This document shows positions 36,405 through 45,833 of a stretch of 64,000 nt of DNA, piece after piece (position 1 is the first letter of the stretch; the number at the start of each line of letters is the position of its first letter). Below the pieces are notes generated by a model. The model was not told where the DNA came from. It saw only the letters and a program-made list of their open reading frames with translations, and did not search any database. Source of the DNA: Pachyseris speciosa (Eukaryota > Cnidaria > Anthozoa > Scleractinia > Pachyseridae). Made by a program: the position numbers and the translations under genes. The stretch covers positions 417,501-481,500 of the forward strand of contig JAEMWC010000622.1 in NCBI GenBank assembly GCA_016490735.1, in the 5' to 3' direction.

Positions 36405-36912
36405 TTTATGTAATAAAGAAACAAAATGCAGGCAAAAAACTTGTTTGTTTTCACATTTCTGGAAAAAAGTGGGTCGTGATGGCGTAATCTGTGCATCTGT
36501 CCTCTCATAGATCATAGCTAAGAACCAATCAACGCGCGAACTATTCACCTTATTATATAATTTGTGTTCGATATATTATTGGAGACAGTGTGATGGACAA
36601 AAACAAAATTGAAGGAATTCCTTTTTTTGCTATTCACCGATTAGATACTTGTCTATACATGTACTGAAAAATCAGAACTTTTTCTTATTTATTTGTTCCT
36701 TCCCCTCCACATTTTGTTCCCTCCCCTCCCATCCCATAACACAACAAACAAACTATTAGCATAGGCAGTGAAAACGTAAAGCTTGGGGATGTGGCTGGAG
36801 TGACAAGGATATACCTCACAAATTAATGTGATTTGGTAAGCTGAAGACACTCTAAAGGCACTAAGGCCACATGGTAGCGGCATTACCCCTTAAATCTACC
36901 AAAGCAAAGATT

Positions 36913-36993
36913 GAGCCCAAGCATTAGCAGCCATGGACAGCTGTTTCGGCCTTGTTAGGCCTCATCAGCACGGCATAGCTAATGCTCAGGCTC
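36913..36993 (-). ncRNA. Hammerhead ribozyme, inverted copy
   Basis: Same 81-nt motif as the direct copies, read on the minus strand, with intact CTGATGA and GAAA core boxes and GTC before the cleavage point. Confidence 0.85.
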
Positions 36994-37064
36994 AAGTACC
37001 CACATATCCATAAAACAAGCAGTTTTACGTTTTCACTGCTTGTTTTATGGATATGTGGGTACTT

Positions 37065-37145
37065 GAGCCTGAGCATTAGCTATGCCGTGCTGATGAGGCC
37101 TAACAAGGCCGAAACAGCTGTCCATGGCTGCTAATGCTTGGGCTC
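37065..37145 (+). ncRNA. Hammerhead ribozyme, direct copy 1
   Basis: Core CTGATGA at 37090-37096, stem II GGCC-TAACAA-GGCC, GAAA at 37111-37114, and GTC at 37120-37122 (cleavage expected after 37122). Stem I pairs the 5' GAGCC.GAGCATTAGC block with the 3' GCTAATGCTTGGGCTC block, with an internal loop next to CCGTG/CATGG, as needed for the loop I-loop II contact. Stem III is the 8-nt palindrome ACAGCTGT with no room for a hairpin loop, so activity probably needs a dimer of two units. Type I hammerhead. Confidence 0.9.
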
Positions 37146-37320
37146 AATCTTTGCTTTGGTAGATTTAAGGGGTAATGCCCGCTACCATGTGGCCTTAGTG
37201 CCTTTAGAGTGGCTTCAGCTTACCAAATCACATTAATTTGTGAGGTATATCCTTGTCACTCCAGCCACATCCCACAAGCTTTACGTTTTCACTGCTTGTT
37301 TTATGGATATGTGGGTACTT

Positions 37321-37401
37321 GAGCCTGAGCATTAGCTATGCCGTGCTGATGAGGCCTAACAAGGCCGAAACAGCTGTCCATGGCTGCTAATGCTTGGGCT
37401 C
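37321..37401 (+). ncRNA. Hammerhead ribozyme, direct copy 2
   Basis: Identical in all core positions to copy 1 and exactly 256 bp downstream. Confidence 0.9.
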
Positions 37402-37576
37402 AATCTTTGCTTTGGTAGATTTAAGGGGTAATGCCCGCTACCATGTGGCCTTAGTGCCTTTAGAGTGGCTTCAGCTTACCAAATCACATTAATTTGTGAG
37501 GTATATCCTTGTCACTCCAGCCACATCCCACAAGCTTTACGTTTTCACTGCTTGTTTTATGGATATGTGGGTACTT

Positions 37577-37657
37577 GAGCCTGAGCATTAGCTATGCCGT
37601 GCTGATGAGGCCTAACAAGGCCGAAACAGCTGTCCATGGCTGCTAATGCTTGGGCTC
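37577..37657 (+). ncRNA. Hammerhead ribozyme, direct copy 3
   Basis: Identical in all core positions and 256 bp after copy 2. The unit is truncated soon after, at caaatcacat, where the target duplication begins. Confidence 0.9.
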
Positions 37658-39341
37658 AATCTTTGCTTTGGTAGATTTAAGGGGTAATGCCCGCTACCAT
37701 GTGGCCTTAGTGCCTTTAGAGTGGCTTCAGCTTACCAAATCACATAAACTATTAGCATAGTCACGTTCAATATAACGCAAGACAGCAGGCGAAGTTATTC
37801 TTGTTGGTTATAACGGGCCGCGATGTTGAGTTTGCAACTTGGAAACGTTGCAGACCGTAGCCGCATGAAAACCATCAATGATGGAAAGAAATCTGCAGAA
37901 AGTAGTGCCATTGAATCGGCTCGCTTGTGTTTGCTGGAAGCATTCAGAACATTTTCTCCGTGGGCAGGCCGTGAGAGTATGTTTGCATGTGGTTGTTTCA
38001 AAATCATTCGCATAATGTACTTTATGTTTGTGTGTCCCCTCAAGATGCATGTAATATCTACAATAACCAAATTGCAAAACTTTAACTTTAGAATTTGATA
38101 TTTTCCATCTCGTGGTTTACAACGTGAATTAACGAAATTTATTCAATAGACTACTTACAACCGCAATGTGGGTCTCGCAAGCCATAGCGACTGATCACGT
38201 TTATGCAACGTTTTACCACAACACAAGATTTCTATTGAATACAATCATTAAAGGAAGTTAAGACCCGTTGTTTAGAAGGCCAGTAAAAGAATCTGAACCG
38301 TAAAAAAAAATATCTTTTCGCTAATTTTTAAAATTATGCAAATGCCTTTGACACAAACGATAATTATGTAAACACATGGATTTTCGTCAAGTTTGAGCTC
38401 GTGGTGTGTGGAAGCTAAGGTGATACCCGCCGGTTTGAAGCAATATACCAGTTCATTGGAGTATATACTTTGCTCTGACGTGGTTTTTTATCACGATTTA
38501 GACCAAACTTTTGAGATTTCTTTTCTTTCATTTGGTTAGTTTTCGATATGCAAATTAAGGCTCAAGACAAGGGTGTCTTCTAATCACGCTGGAATGCGTA
38601 AGAATTTTTTGTAAGTTTCTATATTTTGTCTGTGAACTAACTGAATACACCTTGTAACTTGTAGCGAAATAGAATTCAGTGAGCTAGATTTTCACAGTCA
38701 GAGCGCGCTTGACAAAATCTGTGAAATTTACACTTTCGATCGCTATCAGTTCGGACAGGTGAGCCAAACTTCAATTTGGGCCTGTGGCGGCGCAAAAACA
38801 AAGAATTGGAAAATAATTATAGCATTTTTTAAACATGTGTACCAAACCCTTTTCATGGTCAAAAAATAACAGAAAACCTTTTTTGGTCGCCAAGTCGAGA
38901 GGACCGCTTTTAGCGGGACTGCCTCTTATTTCGTCGCCGGAATGCCAATAACAGCTGTTTTTATTTGAGACTCTTATTGGTAGTTTAAACAAAATACCTT
39001 TTCTGCATTCTGTAACACTCACAGGCAAGACGTTTTTCATCCAAAATGGAAGCATTGTCTTAACAAGAAATCGTTTGCAAAACCATGATGGAGGATCCTA
39101 TATGTTGGCCGTTCCGAAATAACGCAGATTGCGCTACATTCGACATAATCACTCGTACTTTGTGGACTTGACGAAGGAGGAGGGGGACTCGGATCGAGGC
39201 TGGGAACTTCAAGAAAGAAAACAACTTTGAGGCATATAGGTAGGATTAAAATAATATAACGATAGCTCGTTTGCGGATATTAAGCTCCTATATTTACATT
39301 ACTTAATGTACCTCTCTCTCCATGATTTGGTATCCGCTTAC

Positions 39342-42300
39342 AGCTTTCTATAGAGAAGGAAATATCATCGACGGCCAGGAAGATTGGTTGCCGGGACTGT
39401 AAAGTTGCTATGAATGATACCTATCGATTGATACAAGATGGCAACGTTTAAATACTTATTTAGAAAACTGCTAGTACAAATCTATCGGCTTGTAATGCCA
39501 GCTAGTGCAGAGTGTCCGGTACGGCACACGGGCTACACTGAATAAAGGAATGCTAGGTAAAAGGAAGGAAATATCGATTTAACTGATTTCAGATTCCAGG
39601 TTGTCAAGACTTCAGTCAATGTCACATTAAGCAGTGCACTGATTTCAGGGGAAAAATCAACCTTAAGATCGTGCAGCATGCACCAAATTATGATGGAAAT
39701 ATTGGTTTCAAACCCGGGTTTCAATGTTGAAAATGGTGGGTTTGAATAGGAATGGAATTGACATTTCTAGCGATACATATCTCTTACCCGAGAAAAATTC
39801 CTGATCTGGGGCAGCGAAAATTGCACGTAAACCCAACGATCTGTCCTATAGGATGTGGACCACAATGGAATGGTATTGTTGACTCCGTAATAAGAGGCTT
39901 CAACCTCCAACTTGGTCATCACATCATTTGAATGTGATCTCTTTTCTTCGCCTATGAAGTACCAAAACCTTAAGCACTGAAACTTGTTCAGTGGCTGAAG
40001 ATCTCTTGTAGTAAGAGTTCTGGTAATCTTCCAAGAGTTCGTCGTTTTAAAAAAGAGAAAATTACCTGCAAGTAAACCATTGGTGTTTAGTCCTTGAGGA
40101 CATCCATTTTCAAAGTTCCTGACTAACAACAGTCCTGCGGCATTTTGTAATAACGCATTTTGTAATACCTTACGCAATTTGTAATAAATGCTGCAGCATT
40201 TTGTAATAACCGTATTAAATGGGTACCACGCATTTTGTAATAAGGGTTGCAACATTTTGTAACAATTGTTTCTCTACGCAATTTGTAATAACGTGCTGAC
40301 GCAAATTATAAAAAAGCTTTAAAAAATTTTCATTTCATGAGAAATACGGATTGTTTGCATTCCCTCGGCATCAGCCTGATATAGTATGTCAAATGCCCCC
40401 GAGGACTTCCCCCTCAGGCGTTATCTCAAAGATTTTGAAGCTCTTTTCACGAAGTGAACGGCATGCATGCTTCTATTGTGAAGGAAATAGTCAGAGGCTC
40501 GAGGTAACAAAATTTGGTATTGTGCAATGTTCATAAATCAATGTATAACCATGGGACCGATTGCCAGAGAAGCATGATTTTAGCCCGAGAAGCCTGCTTT
40601 ACTTTGCATTTTAGCAATTGGAAAAACATTGCTAAATTCCTTATAAGCGAATGGAAAGCTAAAAAATCTGCAGGTTTAAAAAATCAAAGAAACCAGTTTT
40701 CCTGGATTTTAAGTTTCCAAACTTATGCTGCAATTACGTGATTCCCGGGAGTTAGGTTTGTCACGCAATTCTCAAGGTCTTGTTGCCTCGAAAATCTGTT
40801 TCGCAACCCTAATGACTTGTCAACTGATTTTGTATCTCGGTGCAGATGATTAGACTGCTCAAGGCAATTCTATTCTGAATCTATCTTATACTATTATTTT
40901 TTGTACTTCTTGTTCTAACCGCATTCTAGTTCAAACTATATTGTTACAGGTTAACGGTTGCGCTGACAATGTTTAGTGTGCGTTACTGTAATTCCTGCTG
41001 CGCAAGGCTGTCAAAAATTGAAAAAGCAAAATCAATCATGCGTAACTCTGGGAAATTCTCTTAGCACGTGCACATGTTCAACATGGTGTTATGTAGCGTT
41101 TATCCCCTCTGGCTTTGCTGTAGTTTCCAACTAGCTGAAGCTGTCGAAAAGCCGAAGAAGCCACGAGGTACTTTCGTGCATACCATAGATGGAGACGAGT
41201 ACAAAACTATACTACTGCTTGTCCAAGGAAGAGGGGGGTGAATAGGTTCGCGGATCGACGGATTTGGCTAAAAAAACTGCTCTGATTTCGGATTTTGCGG
41301 ATACATTTTGCGGATTGGCGGAAAAGCGAAAGGTAGAAGGAGAGGGGGCAGTGAAACTTTTCAACCCTGTGCATGGCCGAAATTGGAAAGCTAATATCAT
41401 CAGGGACAGTTCTTTTTGGCTAGATTTTTGCCAGAAAATGACTCAACAAGGTTCAAAAGGTGTTTTTCGGCAAAATGCTTGGTAGTTGAAGGGCTACCAC
41501 ATCTTTGACCTACAATATAATAGGACTCCAGAAAACTCTAGGACCCCAGGATCTCGGCTTCTGTCAGGTCATTGAGAAAAAGACCATCGATTGCGTTGCA
41601 TTGTTTTTACCGAGAAGTTGCCAAAGGCGATGACTTCCTTCATAAAAACAACTTTCGGTGCTGCGTCGATTCCAGCAATTGGAAAAGCGTAGTGAAACTA
41701 CGCGAGCATATGAGGTTAAAACGGATTGCTATGTTTTATACCCGGGATGGAGGGGGGGGGGGGGGAGTACTCTCAGAAAAATTGGGTAGGGGTGTGCGGC
41801 CCGCTTCCTGAAACCCTTACCCTATTTCAGACCAAAATCTGCGATTTTCCCTACCCTATTTCAGACTTAACCGAAAATTCGATACCCTATTTCAGACCTA
41901 TTTCACGTACGTGGTTGGCGTTAAAGTGCCCATAACCCAAAATATTTTTTTTCGCTTAAATAAACCTTTGAACCTGTTCAAAACGCATTGCGCCTTTTTT
42001 TTTTAACCAAATCTTGATATTTTATTGGCTGTAAAAGTTACGAAATCTAGCCATCATATGCCCCACGACCGAGCTTGTAAGGGGCGTGGGTATAGTCCTG
42101 GTTTTACGTCACAAACTGATTTACATTGCATTAAGTCTTTGTAAACATGCATGCAAAGCAGTTTGTGACGTAAAACCAGGACTAGATCCATGTCCCTTAC
42201 TAGCTCAGTCGTTACCGAACGACGGATACGACATGTTACTTCGAGCAGTATCAAGTATCGTATTCACAACGAAGTATTTACGAACAAGGTTTTACCGAAG

Positions 42301-45300
42301 CCTGTTAGAGCTAAGCACGCACACTCCCAACACCAAATTGATCTGATAGACTTGAACAAGCAGTCAGTCAAATTTGCCGGTAAGACTTACAGATACGTTC
42401 TCCCTGTGCTAGATATGTTCAGTCGTTATCTGTGGTTGGCACCACCAGAAAGAAGTCTAGTCGATCTATAGCAAGGAATCTGCAAAGGATATACGAAGAA
42501 CATGGACCACTAGATCGTTTACAGAGTGACCGGGGCAAAGAATTTTACGGACGTGTAGAAAATCTGTGTAAGAAATACAAAATCAAAAGAATTCGAAGTA
42601 AACCTTACCACTTACAATCTCAAGGAAAGGTCGAAAGGTCACACCGATGTTTCCGCAACAAAATGGTTTTCGACTTACTTTCATTGAAGACTAAAGGAGT
42701 CAACTGGGTCAAAACACTACCGACCTACTGCAGAATCCTTAACGAGGAAAAGAAAGAGGAACTTGGCTGGTTAAGCACTTTGAAGTGTATTATGGCCGAA
42801 GTCAAATGTTGTTGTTAAGGCAGCATTGGAAGATTATGACATTGACAGTTGTCCAGGTTCATCGGAAACCCCAAGCAGAAAAGATCTGTCTAAACACAAA
42901 GCTAGCGTCAAGAAGGTCCGGGAAAGAGCTAAAGCGTACACAAAGAAACTGGAAATGCGCATGATAAACAGGCACAAGCGTCTTAACCCTGCTGCAGCAC
43001 AGTACAGGCGTGGAGAAAAAGTATTGACGCGACTTAGGTCACGGAACGGGAAGATTACTCCAAAACAAAGACACGTTTTGCCAGGAAAAGTCATTGACCG
43101 AAATGTAAAAACTCCCATGTATAAATTAAAGTAGCATTTACTGACCCTAATTTAAGTAAGTGGGTGCAGCACTGGATATCTGTGGAAGATATTGCAAGTA
43201 TCAGTCGTGACGATAAAAAAAAATTAAAGAAAGCAAGACAAAAGAGAAAAAGAAGTTACACAGAAAAAATATCGTATTCCCTTGACTTAACAGGAAAAGC
43301 TAGCAAACTTTGGAGACGGGGGTGTTATCGCTTTTAATCCTCCAGGAGATGGTAACTGTTAATTTAGTGCACTTTGTTTCTGGTTAAGAAACATCGGTAT
43401 TGAAAGGTCACCTGAAACTCTACGAGAAGAAATTGTAAAATACTTAAGAGGAAACCCGAACGACTTTGACGGTTTTCCCCTAGAACTGTATGCTGGTCAT
43501 TCACGGTCTGACCACTTGGCCGAAATGATTAAAGATGGCACACATGGAGATCAAATCACCTTGCAGGCCGCTTCCAACCTTTTCTATGTAAAATTACTAT
43601 CCATTTTTATCTCTGTGTGGAAGCAAATACCATTGTTTCACCGTTCTCTGATGTCGAAGTCGCAAACTTTCATCTCGGGCACTTTGCAGAAGGTGAAGGA
43701 GAACATTATGTTTGCCTTGAGATAGAGAACAGTGATGTAGAGCACTGTTTAGAACAAATAGAAGGTAATCATGGAAAAAAGAATGATGTGACAAAGCAAA
43801 ATGCGAATGCAGATTTCCTGGAAGGAACAGCAAAGAAGAGGAACAGGAGCAGCAGCAGGAGCAGCAGCAGAAGAAAGGAGAGTGTGTAGAGGAGGGAGTT
43901 GACAAGAGGGCCGAAAAGGTTGCTTGCGATGTTAACATGAAAACCAAAATGACGTTAACTTTCAACTGAGTGATGAAAGTAGACAAACATGTTCATTTGA
44001 CTAACTTCCCGAGGAAATACTTAGCATGATTCTCGAGAGAGCTCTTCGTTCTTGTAACGCCACAAATCCCAGTGATATCTGTTTCCTGTTTCAGCGACTA
44101 AGAAATGTGTGCAAACGATTTCGCTTGTGTGTCGATAGATTCGCGCACTTTCTTCCAAGGATACACTTTCCAGCGGGATCACCTGGTGTAATTAGCGTTA
44201 GACGGCTAATTAAGCAGTGTGGCCCCACAAGTGGATTAGTTTTAGAGTAAGAAATATAATCAGGAGTAATCGCTGGCACAATGCCTGGCTTCGTATGTAT
44301 GCGTTAGGGTTGGGCTGCTTTAGAATTCAAAGAATTTTCTGGCGAAAGTAAGGTATAAGCTGTAGCTGTTATTGTTCTTTCGACAGTGTATTTGTTGTGT
44401 TTTGCGAAACAAGTTCTAGTTTATTAACTATAATTTTTAAGTCACTCACAGCATGAGTGAACAAGACATATAAGACGCAATAATTGTCGATTGATGGAAG
44501 TTGATTAATTAAATCATTAAGGCTTATAAGTTGTAATAATTAGTAATACTTATTAAAGTTCCTGTTGAAAGCCTTAATATTGAAATGTCATTTCAAGCGT
44601 TTTCAGGGCAATGAATACGCCCATTCTAAAATCCTACAAAAATTCTGACAATGATTTAAAAGTCTGGTACTCCCTGTCCTGGATTTAGAACAGCGGTTCT
44701 TTCCATGGCATCAGCAATTATGAATTTATACATCATGTAAAGTGCTCAAAAAATCTTCGAGGTATCGCCTACAGGGGCAGGTAGGAATCGAACCAGTAAT
44801 CATTTGAGGGAAGTTATTGCAATTTGCTTCAGCACGTTATTACAAATTGCGTAGAGTAACGATTGTTACAAAATGCTGCAACCCTTATTACAAAATGCGT
44901 GGTTCCCATTTAATATGGTTATTACAAAATGCTGCAGCATTTATTACAAATTGCGTAAGGTATTACAAAATGCGTTGTTATTACAAAATGCCGCAGAACT
45001 GACCATCTTAAATTGTACGCATGTGCTCAATTCAAGAACTAAAATTCAGCTAGAGGATGAGGATAACAATCAAACTGAAATGAAAATTTACGCTTGAGGA
45101 CAGTGCTGTCAACAACTGAGTCCAGCATACGTGTTAGAAGATTCTTAAACCAAAAATAACTAACCCTTCATGGGCACACGGGAAGGAGTATTTTGACAGT
45201 CTTTGACACCTGGCAACGGCTAAAGTAGCCAAGTGAATCCATCTTTTCTTTGGATTTTTTGCTTATCTGGGGTTGAAGACTCCATTAGATCTGTGAGCCA

Positions 45301-45479
45301 ACTGGAACCTGGTCGTTTTAGGAATTCGTAGTAAGCTATTGGGAAAGGCACAACTCATATATCATATACATGTTTTGAGGTAATTCACTCGTTACCTCTT
45401 GTTTTAGAATACTTTATTTTCCAGTGTTGATCACCAATCCAACCACACCGTCCGTCATCAAAGAAGCAGTCATAGCTTT
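39342..45479 (-). CDS. Receptor: third MAM domain from the N-terminus (three exons)
   Basis: Exons 45479-45396 (phase 1 to 1, ESYDCFFDDGRCGWIGDQHW, the MAM start with two Cys and Trp), 40122-39788 (1 to 0, NGCPQGLNTNGLLAGN...FQCLRFWYFIGE...PLWST...RWVYVQFSL) and 39396-39342 (0 to 1, SRQPIFLAVDDISFSIES, the conserved DDI near the C-terminus). Together they cover a full MAM of about 158 residues. MAM domains mediate adhesion or dimerisation. The large intron before the middle exon is filled by the 4.9 kb transposon, whose end is 12 bases from the acceptor at 40123. Confidence 0.8.
41745..42213. repeat. Two truncated MITEs nested in the 4.9 kb transposon
   Basis: 41745-41920 repeats TACCCTATTTCAGACC blocks (relative at 26744-27128). 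41925-42213 is one end and the central hairpin of the family that is complete at 58415-58808 (GACCGAGC, GACGTCACAAACTG-type arms). Confidence 0.55.
42190..43135 (+). pseudogene. DDE integrase relic
   Basis: Frames 42190-42471 and 42440-42818, then 42826-43134, form one integrase. HQIDLIDLNKQS carries the first catalytic Asp; KTYRYVLPVLDMFSRYLWL follows; LQSDRGKEFYG carries the second Asp; SQGKVERSHRCF carries the Glu. The third piece is basic (KRLNPAAAQYRRGEKVLTRL) like the C-terminal domain. Frameshifts near 42440 and 42820 make it inactive. An upstream piece with zinc/HHCC or helicase function is not seen. Confidence 0.75.
43290..43890 (+). pseudogene. OTU-type cysteine protease relic
   Basis: VIAFNPPGDGNC, then a stop, then FSALCFWLRNIG matches the OTU catalytic block GDGNCLFxAL with the Leu codon turned into TAA (near 43360). 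YLRGNPNDFDGF, MIKDGTHGDQITLQAAS (the W/YGD..xLxA block) and GEGEHYVCLE (position of the catalytic His: EHYVCL) complete the domain across one frameshift near 43590. A Ser/Arg-rich tail follows. OTU proteases remove ubiquitin-like tags; in transposons their role is unclear. Confidence 0.65.
44005..44250 (+). pseudogene. F-box-like segment
   Basis: LPEEILSMILERALRSC...RLRNVCKRFRLCVD has the spacing of an F-box (LPxEIL...VCKRFR). Open to a stop at 44250. It follows the OTU relic inside the same TIR element, so it is probably element-encoded or captured. Short, and not tested beyond the motif. Confidence 0.4.
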
Positions 45480-45833
45480 CTGATAAGAGAAGAGACAGTA
45501 GAAATAAATGCCAATTTAACTGATGTGTTGATAGATATTCAGGGATGAGTGACCATCTGAAAAATGCTGGCCATATTTACTCTTATCACAGGCCATTTCC
45601 TTGCATGGCACCAAGACAGTGTTTGTTCAGGATAAAAATCTATTGCGTTTTTGTTGCTGCTGTTGTGGTCAATTACCGCAGCTAGAATTTTTTTTCGGTT
45701 CTTTACTTTTGATTCAATGCAAATACTTCAAGTATATTCCACGATGAATTTAAAAAAAATCTGTAGTCATCGCACTTCAAACGAATGGCCTGGAAAAAAA
45801 AACATATTGTAGGTCAAAGAAAACTCATCTTAC

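Larger units (their letters stand above)
36765..37745. mobile_element. Hammerhead retrozyme array (one inverted and three direct units)
   Basis: A 981-bp insertion bounded by a perfect 15-bp duplication, AAACTATTAGCATAG (36750-36764 and 37746-37760), inside one arm of the foldback. It consists of one inverted unit (about 36765-37020) followed by three direct, nearly identical 256-bp units; ribozyme starts are at 37065, 37321 and 37577. Each unit holds one type I hammerhead and no ORF. Tandem 256-nt units with hammerheads and a long duplication fit the metazoan retrozyme class, spread as circular RNA by a retroelement (established idea; membership inferred). Confidence 0.85.
31817..38925. mobile_element. 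7.1 kb foldback element with kilobase inverted arms
   Basis: Ends GAGGCAGTCCCGCTAAAAGC (31817) and its complement (ending 38925), flanked by a candidate TTAT duplication (31813-31816, 38926-38929). The arms match over 31817-32743 plus 33341-33715 on the left and 37761-38925 plus 36615-36750 on the right; each arm is broken by a later insertion. No transposase-like ORF is seen in the interior (33716-36614), which holds a MITE, a G-tract, GTCGCTGTCGC repeats and a hairpin. A non-autonomous large foldback is the best description. Confidence 0.75.
40135..44996 (+). mobile_element. 4.9 kb TIR transposon with integrase, OTU-like and F-box-like relics
   Basis: Inverted ends of about 165-170 bp (40135-40305 and 44826-44996) start CTGCGGCATTTTGTAATAAC and contain several internal copies of GCATTTTGTAATA and GCAATTTGTAATA. 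The interior carries a plus-strand DDE integrase relic, an OTU-like protease relic and an F-box-like segment, plus pieces of two MITEs at 41.75-42.2 kb. No clear target duplication is found (flanks AGTC and AACT). A TIR element encoding a retroviral-type integrase suggests a Ginger-like DNA transposon; the co-encoded protease is suggestive, but classification is tentative. Confidence 0.65.

Noticed and set aside
36750..37760. CRISPR-like or satellite array
   Set aside because: Units are 256 bp, contiguous without spacers, include an inverted unit and carry ribozyme folds; the genome is animal.
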